A stretch of DNA of 27,676 bases from CAZDDI01 sp964504195 (GCA_964504195.1 CAZDDI010000057.1:1-27676); one strand, 5' to 3'; shown: positions 1-10,686, numbered from the stretch's first letter. Notes: a model not told the origin generated them from the letters alone. A program made the numbers and translations.

Positions 1-176
1 GTGCAGACCAATTTAGGGAGTATTTCCATGTTAAGGTACTGCAAAAGTCGAGTTATAACAAGCGCGGGTATACCCGTCAGAATAGCTGCCAAGCGCGTTC
101 TGCTTCTGAAATTGTTATGGATTTCCAAGTCACCCACAGGCCCAGGGTCTAGCATCTCCCCCCACCACTCGGACAT
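1..176 (-). CDS. Partial unrecognised protein, N-terminal 58 residues
   Basis: An open frame starts with ATG at 176 and runs to the window edge without a stop, so only the N-terminus is visible. A strong ribosome binding site, AAGGAGG, lies four bases upstream of the ATG, which is the main reason to believe the gene. The visible protein begins MSEWWGEMLDPG and has a short apolar stretch (ILTGIPALVITRLL, about residues 32-45) that could be a helix. I do not recognise the family. It reads in the same direction as lon and follows the likely lon terminator, so it is probably a separate transcription unit. The frame on the opposite strand over the same bases has no comparable ribosome binding site. 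Confidence 0.6.
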   Translation of the reverse strand, partial: MSEWWGEMLDPGPVGDLEIHNNFRSRTRLAAILTGIPALVITRLLQYLNMEILPKLVC

Positions 177-290
177 ATCGCCTCCTTGGCGACTTCTGTA
201 AGTAACGCAAGTTACCACCCAGGTTGATTCACAGATTTAGGACACAGATATTGCAGATCAGATAAATTTTTACGTGAATGTATACAAAAG

Positions 291-320
291 ACCTGCCAGG
301 TTTCAGAAAACCTGGCAGGT
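291..320 (-). terminator. Likely lon terminator, copy of the AGACCTG palindromic element
   Basis: A 13-bp perfect inverted repeat (ACCTGCCAGGTTT, four-base loop, AAACCTGGCAGGT) lies 14 bases beyond the lon stop codon. On the minus strand it is followed by CTTTTG, a weak T-tract. Related palindromes occur at 14902-14934 and 23654-23686, so this may be a dispersed repeat that also serves as a terminator. Confidence 0.6.
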
Positions 321-334
321 ATATCGCCCCCATC

Positions 335-2728
<2,394 letters not shown>

Positions 2729-2773
2729 AAAAATACTTTACCTCTCGTTATACTTTAGCATGACACGCGAAAA

Positions 2774-2808
2774 ACATCACGTTTTACGCATCACACACTA
2801 CGCTAATT
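2774..2808. repeat. Degenerate heptad repeat between lon and folC
   Basis: Five consecutive 7-mers are in phase: ACATCAC, GTTTTAC, GCATCAC, ACACTAC, GCTAATT. The first four end in AC. The folC stop codon (2803-2805) lies inside the last unit. One of several intergenic 7-bp-period arrays in this window. Confidence 0.5.
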
Positions 2809-4164
2809 CCACGGCTCATCCGCCCAATCGCCTTCGGGTAAGGGCAGCGGTTTATCCTTCGCCCACACCTCGCGGATGTCAGCTACCACAAAAATCGAGC
2901 CGGTCACCAACATCCCCATCCCCGGCTCCAGTCGCGCCATTGCTTGCTCCAATGCGCGGGTGGGGTTGATAGCGATTTCCGCCCCCTTGCCCGCCTCCGC
3001 ACACACATCGGCCAACTCGTAAGGCGTAGCGGCGCGGGGGTGGTACGAGCGCGTCACAATGATGTGCTCGGTGATAGGCAGCAGCGCGTCCACCATCCCC
3101 CGGATATCCTTATCGCTCGATGCGCCAAAAATCAGCACCCAGCGCGTGTCCGGGAACCAGGCGCGCAACGAAGCCGCCAGCATTTGCGCCGAATACGGAT
3201 TATGCGCGCAATCCACCAGCACCAGCGGCGACTGGCTCAGCAATTCCATCCGCCCCGCCCAAGCACTTTGCGCTAGCCCGGCGCGTACCGTCTCCGACGT
3301 AATCCATGCCTGCCCGCGCGCCCGCAAGACCTCCAGCGTCGCCAGCGCAGTTGCAGCATTCTCCCGCTGGAAATCTCCCAGCAGGGGTAGGGCATACGCG
3401 CCCGCGAGCGGGCTGCCGGAAACCGCATCGAGCTGCACGCGCTGCCCGCTTACCGAACGTTCCATCGTTTCCCAGCGCCACGTCCGCTCCACAACGGTCA
3501 ACGGCGCGTGGCGCGTCACCGCGATTTTTTCCAGCTCGACCAGCGCCTCCGGCGGCTGCGGCGCCGTCACCACCGGCACACCCGGCTTGATGATACCGCC
3601 CTTCTCGCGCGCGATCTCCGCGACCGTGTTGCCCAGCAAGTAGGTGTGATCCAGGCTCAGCGAGGTAATCACACTCACCAGCGGCGTGATGATATTGGTG
3701 GCGTCGAGCCGTCCACCCAGTCCCACCTCGATCACGGCCAGATCCACCTGCTGGCGGGCGAAGTACAGCAGCGCCAGACCCGTCGTCACCTCGAAGATAG
3801 TCAGCTCCTGGATGGCCTCGATGTCCGGGCGGCATTCATCCACCAGCGCAGCCAGCGCCGCGCGCGGCATCGGCTCGCCGTTGACCTGGATGCGCTCGCG
3901 GTAAGTGTGTAGGTGCGGCGAGGTATACAGACCCACGCGCAGCCCAGCGGCCTGCGCCACACTCGCCAGCATCTTCGAGACCGAGCCTTTGCCCTTCGTG
4001 CCGGCAATGTGCAGCTTGGGGTAGCGCTCCTGCGGCGTCCCTAAGCGCTCCAGGAACTCCACCACCCGCTCCAGCCGGAACTCCTCCGGCGCATACCGCT
4101 CGATGCGGCGCTTTTCATAATCTACCAACCCGTAGAGATAACGTAAAGCCTGATGATAGTTCAT
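2803..4164 (-). CDS. folC: Bifunctional folylpolyglutamate synthase/dihydrofolate synthase
   Basis: Mur-ligase-like ATP-dependent enzyme that adds glutamate to dihydropteroate and to tetrahydrofolates, completing folate synthesis and retaining folates in the cell. The 453-residue protein has the family P-loop as GTKGKGS (residues 55-61, where most members have GTNGKGS), followed by KMLASVAQAAGLRVGLYTSPHL, the GLGGRLDATN motif, the DHTYLLGNT...EKGGIIKPGVPVV segment, and the C-terminal domain motif VDCAHNP. The start was placed at 4164 (MNYHQALRYLYGL), which matches the usual N-terminus of the family and has AGGTG a few bases upstream. An upstream in-frame ATG at 4203 lacks a good ribosome binding site. 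A terminator hairpin upstream (4236-4258) suggests that the gene has its own promoter. Confidence 0.95.
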   Translation of the reverse strand: MNYHQALRYLYGLVDYEKRRIERYAPEEFRLERVVEFLERLGTPQERYPKLHIAGTKGKGSVSKMLASVAQAAGLRVGLYTSPHLHTYRERIQVNGEPMPRAALAALVDECRPDIEAIQELTIFEVTTGLALLYFARQQVDLAVIEVGLGGRLDATNIITPLVSVITSLSLDHTYLLGNTVAEIAREKGGIIKPGVPVVTAPQPPEALVELEKIAVTRHAPLTVVERTWRWETMERSVSGQRVQLDAVSGSPLAGAYALPLLGDFQRENAATALATLEVLRARGQAWITSETVRAGLAQSAWAGRMELLSQSPLVLVDCAHNPYSAQMLAASLRAWFPDTRWVLIFGASSDKDIRGMVDALLPITEHIIVTRSYHPRAATPYELADVCAEAGKGAEIAINPTRALEQAMARLEPGMGMLVTGSIFVVADIREVWAKDKPLPLPEGDWADEPWN

Positions 4165-4235
4165 GGTCACACCTACCCAGTTGTCATCCATCGTCTGTCG
4201 CATACAAGCAGCGCTCAGGTTGCGTCACACAAAGA

Positions 4236-4258
4236 ACGGAGCCGCACCTCGGCTCCGT
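4236..4258 (-). terminator. Terminator of the ATPase/small-protein pair
   Basis: ACGGAGCCG and CGGCTCCGT form a perfect 9-bp stem with a five-base loop, followed on the minus strand by TTCTTTGTGT. It lies 40 bases beyond the stop of the small protein and upstream of folC, separating the two units. Confidence 0.75.
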
Positions 4259-4298
4259 AGGGGATTGTACTCGCTTTTAGGGGTTTGGCAAGAGAAAC

Positions 4299-4745
4299 TT
4301 ACCCAATCCTCAACTCTCTTGGCGGATAATCCAGTCCCGCACTGATAAGACTGCGCACATAACGGCTATTCTTGGTCAAAGTGCCCTTGCCGCTTGAAAG
4401 CCAATGATAGCTGCTGTTGAGTTTAAGAGCAGCGGGATTAGGCTGGCTGTTTTGCCAATCCTTGAGCCATTGATATTTCGCAATGACTACACGCACCTCA
4501 CTATCACTTACATGATGCACTTCAACGTAATAGAGACGCGCGCGATAGCCAAAAGCATAATCCCAGCGATGCTGCTGCGGATATCGCTCACGCAAACAAG
4601 CATCTATATCTACGCTACCTTCAAGTGCGCGGGTATCCTCACGCACAATCAAAGTTGCATATTGTTCCAAGGCTTGTAATCCAGGGGATAAACAAGCAGC
4701 TACTTCTGTATGCTCGAAAACTTCTTGGAAAGGCATTGGATTCAC
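4299..4745 (-). CDS. Unknown 148-residue partner of the adjacent ATPase
   Basis: I do not recognise a named family. The start overlaps the stop of the upstream ATPase by four bases (ATGA), so the two are translationally coupled and probably act together. The protein is soluble, without a signal peptide or membrane helix. The central part reads WDYAFGYRARLYYVEVHHVSDSEV, then a helix VVIAKYQWLKDWQ. The spacing of Asp, Glu-x-His and a following Lys-rich helix is loosely like a PD-(D/E)XK nuclease core, but the usual Lys of ExK is His here, so this is only a hypothesis. The C-terminal part (KLNSSYHWLSSGKGTLTKNSRYVRSL) is basic and could touch nucleic acid. The gene is visibly AT-richer than the flanking housekeeping genes, suggesting acquisition by transfer. 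Confidence 0.8.
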   Translation of the reverse strand: MNPMPFQEVFEHTEVAACLSPGLQALEQYATLIVREDTRALEGSVDIDACLRERYPQQHRWDYAFGYRARLYYVEVHHVSDSEVRVVIAKYQWLKDWQNSQPNPAALKLNSSYHWLSSGKGTLTKNSRYVRSLISAGLDYPPRELRIG

Positions 4746-5932
4746 CCCTGGCTATCGCGCACGGCCTGTGAGATAACTTCAGAAACCCGTGTGCTAAAGC
4801 CCGTCAACCCGCCCCAATCGGCCACTATTTCATCAGGATGATCTGGGGCTAGCTCCGAGATATCTCTGACGGTCACATCGGTTTGAGTGCGTTCAAAATA
4901 ATAAGTGTGGAAAGTTTTACCCAGATTTGCTTCGGCCATCTTTTGAAGATAAGGCGTTTTATGTAAATCGAACAACTGCAAAAGCTGCTCCGGTGTGCTG
5001 GAAGTATCTTGTAACATCCGAATCGCCCAAACCAATTCTAAAACTTGAGGCGAATGGGTAGAGATAATTACGCGATATTTACGATGGAGCAATTCTAGCA
5101 CCAACAATAACAAAGCCGAGATGGCTTGCGGATGTAGCCCCATCTCCGGTTCTTCAATAACTACCCAATCAATTGCCCGTTTTTTAGAGGCACCCGCTGA
5201 AGGCATAAGCGCATAGAGTCCCAGCAGTAACGGGATAAACTCACGCTGTCCCGCCGACCACACCATGAAAGGCAACAAACTTTCGTTGACCTTCAACACA
5301 ATACGTTTCCGCATTTCGCTGGCATCCAGGCGAACTTCAGCATCCGAAAAAATACTCTGGTTGATAGCATCTCGCAAATCTTTATTCAAACGTCCTGCCT
5401 GTGGGAAAATAGCGTTTTTACCGCTCCCCAATCCGGCCTCCATGAGCCGCCGCAAATGTTCGCTAAACTGCCTGACCACATACGGGTCGCCCATTTCATA
5501 ATCCAGAAAAGCGCGCGGCCAGCCATTGCGCAAGGTAATTACCCGTTGCGCCGGAATTAGAAAAAGTTTTTCCTCAGTTTTCTTCCTGCGGCTAGTCTCT
5601 AAACTATCAGCCAAATCAAACGGCTCACCATTAACTTCAATGCGCGTCTTTTCTGTCCACAGCTCCTGCATTCCTTCGCCAAAGTATAATGCCAGGAACT
5701 TATTCGGGTCTTCTTTCCAATCGAACCCTTGTTGACGAATAGTGCGCGCGATGTTTTGATAATCTAATGTCAATTTGACGGTCTGTAGAAAGATGCTCTT
5801 GCCGCTGGCCTGCGGGCCTACCAACACAGTCAAATCGCCCAGAGAGATGTCAGCTTCGCGTAATTGACCTAAATTTCTCACTTGAACAAGATCTATCATT
5901 TCGCCAGACTTGTCATCACGCAATTTATACAT
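4742..5932 (-). CDS. AAA/ABC-type ATPase of the SMC-like (AAA_21/OLD-like) class
   Basis: A 396-residue ABC-type ATPase. Visible motifs are Walker A GPQASGKS (residues 39-46), a signature-like SAGQREFIPLLLGLYAL, an extended Walker B VVIEEPEMGLHPQA, and the H-loop ISTHSP. This set is typical of stand-alone ATPases related to OLD, RecF and SMC heads, many of which work in phage defence or DNA transactions. There is no TOPRIM domain, unlike full OLD nucleases, so any nuclease activity would have to come from the coupled 148-residue protein. The start was placed at 5932, because AAGGAG lies six bases upstream, in preference to an ATG two codons earlier that abuts the ribosome binding site. The gene lies only 20 bases beyond tsaD but is AT-richer and has different codon use, consistent with insertion behind a housekeeping gene. 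Function is unknown. Confidence 0.9.
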   Translation of the reverse strand: MYKLRDDKSGEMIDLVQVRNLGQLREADISLGDLTVLVGPQASGKSIFLQTVKLTLDYQNIARTIRQQGFDWKEDPNKFLALYFGEGMQELWTEKTRIEVNGEPFDLADSLETSRRKKTEEKLFLIPAQRVITLRNGWPRAFLDYEMGDPYVVRQFSEHLRRLMEAGLGSGKNAIFPQAGRLNKDLRDAINQSIFSDAEVRLDASEMRKRIVLKVNESLLPFMVWSAGQREFIPLLLGLYALMPSAGASKKRAIDWVVIEEPEMGLHPQAISALLLLVLELLHRKYRVIISTHSPQVLELVWAIRMLQDTSSTPEQLLQLFDLHKTPYLQKMAEANLGKTFHTYYFERTQTDVTVRDISELAPDHPDEIVADWGGLTGFSTRVSEVISQAVRDSQG

Positions 5933-5952
5933 TATCATCTCCTTGCTTAATC

Positions 5953-6972
5953 TTACACTAACCGCAACCCTGGATCAATATCGAGCTCCCACCCGGCGCG
6001 GACACCTGCCTGGTAGCGGTACGTCCCGGCGGCGGCGATCATCGCGGCGTTATCGGTGCAGAGGATGAGCGGCGGGGTGTAGACGGGGATGTTCAAGCGC
6101 GCGCGGGTGGCCTGGCGCAGCGCGGTGTTGGCGGAAACCCCGCCCGAAAGCAGCACCGCTGTCACGTCGAACTCGCGCGCGGCCTGCGCAGTCTTCTCGG
6201 CCAACACTTCCACCACCGCCGCCTGGAACGAGGCCGCCATATCGGCAATGAAGCGCGGCGGGCGCGGGCCGTTGTACTGGCGCAGCGTCCGCATCACGGC
6301 GGTCTTCAAGCCGCTGAAGCTAAAATCGTAAGAGCCGGGCAGCCACGCACGCGGAAAAAGGTGCGCGCGCGGATTGCCCTGGCGGGCTGCCTGTTCGATG
6401 GCCGGCCCGCCAGGGTAGCCTAAATCCAGCATCCGCGCCACCTTATCGAACGCTTCCCCGGCGGCATCGTCGAGCGTGCCGCCGAGGTAGGTATAATCGC
6501 CATGCTCACGCACCAGCACCAGCTCCGAGTGCCCACCGGACACAATCAGCACCAACAACGGGAACACCAGACTGCCAGGCGATGCGCCCTCCGCACCGGT
6601 GATGAGCCAGTGCGCGTAAATATGGCCCTCTAAATGATTGACCGGCACCAGGGGCAGCCCCCGCGCCAGCGCGACGCCCTTGGCAAAATTGAGGCCCACC
6701 AGTAGCGAGCCGGGCAGCCCTGGGCCGTAGGTCACAGCCAGCGCGTCCAAATCGCCCCAATCCAGATGGGCCTGCTCTAGCGCGCGCGTCGCCGCCGGGA
6801 CGATGGCTTCAACGTGCGCGCGCGAGGCCAGCTCCGGGAACACGCCACCATACGCCGCGTGCAGCTCAATCTGCGAGGCGATGATGTTGGAGAGAATGAT
6901 GGAGCCGTTCTCCACCACCGCCACCGCGGTCTCGTCGCACGAGGTCTCGATGCCCAGCACGCGCACAGTCAT
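5953..6972 (-). CDS. tsaD: tRNA N6-adenosine threonylcarbamoyltransferase TsaD
   Basis: Transfers the threonylcarbamoyl group to A37 of ANN-decoding tRNAs, forming t6A, together with TsaB and TsaE (neither is in this window). The 339-residue protein has the family-wide GIETSCDETAVAVV start, the metal-binding HLEGHIYAH (His113 and His117), SGGHSELV, the GTLDDAAGEAFDKVARML segment, and GGVSANTALR with the late DNAAMIAAAG motif. The length is normal. The start codon is one base beyond the stop of the M24 peptidase gene, so the two are almost certainly co-transcribed. The downstream ATPase follows after 20 bases. Confidence 0.97.
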   Translation of the reverse strand: MTVRVLGIETSCDETAVAVVENGSIILSNIIASQIELHAAYGGVFPELASRAHVEAIVPAATRALEQAHLDWGDLDALAVTYGPGLPGSLLVGLNFAKGVALARGLPLVPVNHLEGHIYAHWLITGAEGASPGSLVFPLLVLIVSGGHSELVLVREHGDYTYLGGTLDDAAGEAFDKVARMLDLGYPGGPAIEQAARQGNPRAHLFPRAWLPGSYDFSFSGLKTAVMRTLRQYNGPRPPRFIADMAASFQAAVVEVLAEKTAQAAREFDVTAVLLSGGVSANTALRQATRARLNIPVYTPPLILCTDNAAMIAAAGTYRYQAGVRAGWELDIDPGLRLV

Positions 6973-6973
6973 C

Positions 6974-8206
6974 TCAGCCCACCGGAATCACGAGCTCGAA
7001 GGGGAACTCGGTGAGGTTGTGGAACACGCCATCCCCATCACACCAGAACACATCCTCCAGGCGCGCGCCCATGCCCCGCTCCGGGTAGTATAGCCCCGGC
7101 TCGACGGTAAAGACGTGCCCGCGCTCCAGCCGCGCCGTGTTCTCCGTCGTATCGCGGAAAGTGGGCGCTTCGTGGAGTTCCAATCCCAGACCGTGACTCA
7201 CCGAATGGACGTAGCCCTCCAATGTCTTGGGGTCTTCGGCGATGGTGGGATGACCGCGCTCGCGGAAGAAAGCGCAGGTGAGCTGCTGGTAGCGGCGCGT
7301 CTCCTCGCCCACCGCCAGCGCCCCGCCGATGTGTTGCAGGCAGGCATGGACCTCATCGTAGAGCTGCTGCACCGGTTCCGGCGCATAGCCCAGGCAGAAG
7401 GTGCGGGTCATGTCGAAGAAGTAGCCGCCGCCCGCCTCGCAGGGAAAAATGTCGAAGACGATGCTCTCGCCCAGGCGCAGCGGCGCAGCGGGCGTGCCCT
7501 TGCTGTGAGGAATGCCCGCGTCGCGCCCGGTGGCGAAGATGAAGCCTTCGGGGTCTTCCAGGCCGTGCATCCCCACCAGGCGGCGGATGTGCGCGTGAAC
7601 CGCGCCCACATTCAACACCGCGCCATCGGCCTGCCGCAAGATTTCGTCATCGCCCACGCGCTGCTCGCGCAGGAAGTCCACCGTTGCCTCGACGATAGAG
7701 GCTGTCAGTCGCCCCGCCTCGCGAATGCGCGCCACCTCGGCGGCATCTTTGGTGGCACGGGCGGCGGTCAGTACATTGCTGGCATACTCGTTAGCGATTT
7801 CCAGCTCCGGGATGGCCTGTTGCAGCGCGTGCAAGAAGGTGTACGCCTGACCCTGATCGCGCAGGCCGTAGAAGCCCATGCGACCCTGTACGCCCAAATC
7901 GGCGAAGATGCGCTGGTAATAGGACACGTCCGCCGCGAGCAGGTCGCCGCTGTGCTCACGGAGCAAGCTGGCATACTCGTAGCGCGAACTCACCACCACA
8001 TCCAGCCCCGTCGCGGCGGCCTCCTCGCGCTCCATCGGCCCGGCGATAAGCGTGGCCGGTTCGCCACGCCGCTTGACCAGAATCGCGCTGGTCATGCCGG
8101 CCCCGCCGGTGAGGTAATACAGCGCCGGGTTGCCGTGAATTTTCCCACTCGCCACCAGCGCGTCCAGATTACGAGCTTCCATTAGTTGATCTAGATTTTG
8201 TTTCAT
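6974..8206 (-). CDS. M24-family metallopeptidase, Xaa-Pro dipeptidase/aminopeptidase type
   Basis: A 410-residue pita-bread-fold peptidase, expected to be cytoplasmic, which releases N-terminal residues next to proline. The N-terminal part (about residues 1-140) is a creatinase-like domain. The C-terminal catalytic domain carries the five metal ligands: Asp in IVFDIFP, Asp in YFFDMTRTFC, His in VSHGLGLELHEAP, Glu in FTVEPGLYYPERG and Glu in GARLEDVFW. A histidine in the HSKGTP segment also fits the family. Exact substrate preference cannot be told from the sequence. AAAGGA lies five bases upstream of the ATG. The gene heads a unit with tsaD. Confidence 0.92.
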   Translation of the reverse strand: MKQNLDQLMEARNLDALVASGKIHGNPALYYLTGGAGMTSAILVKRRGEPATLIAGPMEREEAAATGLDVVVSSRYEYASLLREHSGDLLAADVSYYQRIFADLGVQGRMGFYGLRDQGQAYTFLHALQQAIPELEIANEYASNVLTAARATKDAAEVARIREAGRLTASIVEATVDFLREQRVGDDEILRQADGAVLNVGAVHAHIRRLVGMHGLEDPEGFIFATGRDAGIPHSKGTPAAPLRLGESIVFDIFPCEAGGGYFFDMTRTFCLGYAPEPVQQLYDEVHACLQHIGGALAVGEETRRYQQLTCAFFRERGHPTIAEDPKTLEGYVHSVSHGLGLELHEAPTFRDTTENTARLERGHVFTVEPGLYYPERGMGARLEDVFWCDGDGVFHNLTEFPFELVIPVG

Positions 8207-8223
8207 GGGTTTCCTTTCATGGT

Positions 8224-8251
8224 GCGTAATGCGTACTGCGTAATTCGTAAG
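8224..8251. repeat. Heptad repeat GCGTAAT (four units)
   Basis: In-phase units GCGTAAT, GCGTACT, GCGTAAT, TCGTAAG lie in the 76-base gap between the ABC1-kinase gene and the M24 gene, just upstream of the M24 ribosome binding site on the minus strand. Confidence 0.65.
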
Positions 8252-8282
8252 GAGAATGCTTTTTTACGGAGTACGATTACGG

Positions 8283-9935
8283 TTACTTTTTCCACACGAT
8301 TGAGAGCAACAACCACAAGCCCAGGCCCAGCGAGAGCGCAAAGCCCAGGCCCACGATAACTTGTAGGATCAGATGACTCTGCGCCAGGGTTGGCACGACA
8401 AGGGCCAGACCCACGATCATGCCACTGATGATGAGGCTGAGCGAAAGCCGCGTGACCAGCCGATCCGCGCGGTTAAGGATGCGATCGTCCACACTGAGCG
8501 GAATCGGCTCGCGCTGATTGATTCGCTCGATCAGCTGTAACGCGGCACGCGGTAGTGTCTCGAACAGATCGCTCCACACCAAGCCACGCTGCATCAGCCC
8601 CTCCAGCCAGCGGCGATTGGGCAGCACGCTGCCCAGCAACAGGCGCGAGACGTGCGCTTCGGAAAATTCAAAGACATCAAAAGCGGGGTCGAGCTTCAAC
8701 CCCACCCCTTCAAGCATCGCCAGCGTCTTGCCCAAGAGCCACAAATTGCTGGGTAGGCGCAAGCGATAGCGAAAGATGATCGGCATGACCTCCTCCAGCA
8801 CTTCAGCCGCGCGAATTTCCTGCAAGGACAGGCTGTGATACCGGCGCAACAAGCCCTCGATATCACGGGCCAGCGCGCGGCGCTCCACATCCGGCGGGGC
8901 CGCGCCGATATGCACCAGTTCATCCACCACACCATGCGCATCCAGGCGCACCGCCACCGCGTAAATGCGAATCAGGTTGACCCGGTCTTCCTCGCTGAGG
9001 TAACCGGTCATGCCAAAATCCAGCGCAGCGATGACGCCATCTTCCATGACCAGGAAATTTCCAGGATGTGGGTCAGCATGGAAGAAGCCATCCTGTAAGA
9101 CTTCCTTGATAATCATGCGTGCCGCGTGGGAAGCTACCTTATGACGATCATGCCCTGCCGCATCCAGCGCGCCAAGCGCGTCAATTTTGATGCCGTAGAT
9201 GCGCTCCAGCACCAGCACGCGCTCGGTGGTCAGCTCCCAATAGACTTTAGGGATGTACAGGTAGCGCTCGCGGGCAAAATTTTGACGGAAGCGGTCGGCG
9301 TTGCGCCCCTCGCGGCGATAGTTGAGCTCGTTATGAAGCGTGTCAGCAAAATCTTCCGCAATCTCTTCGAGGCGATAGACCTGTCCCAGCGCGGTGTAAC
9401 GCTCGGCGTAATGTGCCAGGTCTTGCAGGATTTGCAGATCAGTCTCCAGCGTAGGGCGGATGTTGGGCCGCTGGATTTTGATGACCACCTCTTCGCCGCT
9501 ATGCAAGCGCGCGGCATGAACCTGCCCCAGCGACGCGGCAGCCATTGATTCCGGGTTGATATGCGCGAACAACGCTTCCGGCGGTTGCCCCAGTTCTTCT
9601 TCGATAGCCTCACGAATCTCAGCCCAAGATACCGGTGGCACCTCGTCTTGCAGCTTGGCGAGTTCGGCAATGTAATCAGGCGGCAGCAAATCGGGACGCG
9701 TGCTAAGCATTTGCCCCAGTTTGACAAACGTAGGGCCGAGCTCTTCCAGAGCAAGGCGAAAATGCACCGGCAGGCGCCGGGCTTCTGGCATGGGGGCAGC
9801 ACCACGCAACCAGCCCGGTTCTGCTGGCAACAGCGAGATGGCAAAGCCAAATCCGTGCCGGGCGAACACCGAGAAGATATGCTGGTAGCGCCGCAGGTGG
9901 CGCACATATTGGGCAATCGAGAGGCGTTTGAGCAC
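8283..9935 (-). CDS. ABC1/UbiB-family atypical kinase, membrane anchored
   Basis: Member of the ABC1/ADCK/UbiB family of kinase-like ATPases, which support isoprenoid quinone synthesis and membrane lipid homeostasis in characterised members. The 550-residue protein shows the signature KLGQMLSTRPDLLP (the KxGQ motif, near residue 73), the alanine-rich loop AAASLGQVHAA in place of a glycine-rich P-loop, a lysine in VVIKIQRP, DPHPGN in the catalytic loop, and DFGMTG at the metal site. Two C-terminal hydrophobic helices (about residues 495-546) anchor it in the membrane. The start codon is GTG at 9935, directly after an in-frame TAA; no good ribosome binding site is visible, so translation may be weak or coupled. 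The specific substrate is unknown. Confidence 0.93.
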   Translation of the reverse strand: MLKRLSIAQYVRHLRRYQHIFSVFARHGFGFAISLLPAEPGWLRGAAPMPEARRLPVHFRLALEELGPTFVKLGQMLSTRPDLLPPDYIAELAKLQDEVPPVSWAEIREAIEEELGQPPEALFAHINPESMAAASLGQVHAARLHSGEEVVIKIQRPNIRPTLETDLQILQDLAHYAERYTALGQVYRLEEIAEDFADTLHNELNYRREGRNADRFRQNFARERYLYIPKVYWELTTERVLVLERIYGIKIDALGALDAAGHDRHKVASHAARMIIKEVLQDGFFHADPHPGNFLVMEDGVIAALDFGMTGYLSEEDRVNLIRIYAVAVRLDAHGVVDELVHIGAAPPDVERRALARDIEGLLRRYHSLSLQEIRAAEVLEEVMPIIFRYRLRLPSNLWLLGKTLAMLEGVGLKLDPAFDVFEFSEAHVSRLLLGSVLPNRRWLEGLMQRGLVWSDLFETLPRAALQLIERINQREPIPLSVDDRILNRADRLVTRLSLSLIISGMIVGLALVVPTLAQSHLILQVIVGLGFALSLGLGLWLLLSIVWKK

Positions 9936-9968
9936 TTAGCTTAACTCAGCATTACCGACCTGGCTTTG

Positions 9969-10045
9969 ACTACCGACGACAAACTACAGACGAAGGTTGG
10001 CATCTATAAATGATCTGTAATTGTCCATCGGCCGTCGGCCGTCGA
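9969..10045. repeat. Heptad-period repeat region upstream of the ABC1 kinase
   Basis: Two short arrays with a 7-bp period. The first is ACTACCG, ACGACAA, ACTACAG, ACGAAGG (9969-9996). The second is CCATCGG, CCGTCGG, CCGTCGA (10025-10045). They fill most of the gap between the kinase gene and the small gene at 10072. Confidence 0.5.
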
Positions 10046-10071
10046 AATGATGCAGCTTTGCGTGAGGAATC

Positions 10072-10332
10072 TCAAGGCATATCCACCGGCAATTCGCGGC
10101 GCAGGTGTGGGAGCAGGGTTTGCCACAAGGCTGCACGCTCCACTTGACCCAAACCCGCCAGCAAAGTCCCCAGATGTCGCTCGATGATGCCTTGCAGCAA
10201 CGCAGCACGCTCTTTCGGCAACAATGATTCGCACAACGTGAGTAGCGCCTCATCCAGAATAGCCTGGGCCTGGTCGGGGCGCAGATCGCGCAAGGCGTGC
10301 TGAATCAGCCCGAGCATGAAGTTATCAGGCAT
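10072..10332 (-). CDS. Unknown 86-residue helical protein coupled to the phasin-like gene
   Basis: A short, mostly helical, leucine-rich protein (LIQHALRDLRPDQAQAILDEALLTLCESLLPKERAAL...), without signal peptide or membrane helix. I do not recognise the family. Its ATG lies inside the last codons of the phasin-like gene (8-base overlap, ATGCCTGA), so it is probably translated by coupling and may form a complex with that protein. The composition suggests a helical bundle. Confidence 0.75.
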   Translation of the reverse strand: MPDNFMLGLIQHALRDLRPDQAQAILDEALLTLCESLLPKERAALLQGIIERHLGTLLAGLGQVERAALWQTLLPHLRRELPVDMP

Positions 10333-10669
10333 CTTTCGCCGCAGCAGTAGGCTTGCCCTTCGCGGCGCTCAGCGCGGTCAGCTGCTGCTCCAAATCAATA
10401 AGCTGCTTCTTGATGGCTTCAACATCGCTCTGCGTGGCGATGCGCATCTCGGTCAGCGCGCCATCCACTTCCTTGCGCACCACCTTGCTCAACGCCTGGC
10501 GCTCTTCCTCGCCGCGCTCCAGCAGCTTATTGGTCACATCCTTGACCTCGCTGCGGGCGACCTCGCCCTGCTTGACCAGTTCCTCGACAATGGTCTGCGC
10601 CTTCTCGCGGGTCAGCGACAAGAGTCCAATGCCCATCAACAACGATCGTTCGAGCTGTTCTTTCAACAT
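10325..10669 (-). CDS. Phasin-like / polyhydroxyalkanoate granule-associated coiled-coil protein
   Basis: A 114-residue protein. It begins with a short amphipathic, fairly hydrophobic helix (residues 5-20, ERSLLMGIGLLSLTRE) and continues as a long charged helix up to about residue 103. The pattern (REKAQTIVEELVKQGEVARSEVKDV, then EMRIATQSDVEAIKKQLIDLEQQLTAL) is that of the phasin/PhaF-PhaI-like family, in which such helices coat polyester granules or membranes. No PHA synthase is in the window, so a granule role is not shown. The tail is alanine- and lysine-rich (AAKGKPTAAAKDA). The start at 10669 is supported by GGGAGG five bases upstream; an in-frame start nine codons earlier has none. Confidence 0.8.
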   Translation of the reverse strand: MLKEQLERSLLMGIGLLSLTREKAQTIVEELVKQGEVARSEVKDVTNKLLERGEEERQALSKVVRKEVDGALTEMRIATQSDVEAIKKQLIDLEQQLTALSAAKGKPTAAAKDA

Positions 10670-10686
10670 GGTATCCTCCCTGAGTT

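Noticed and set aside
7115..8185. 356-codon open frame on the plus strand
   Set aside because: Antisense to the M24 peptidase, whose metal ligands are all present; shadow frame.
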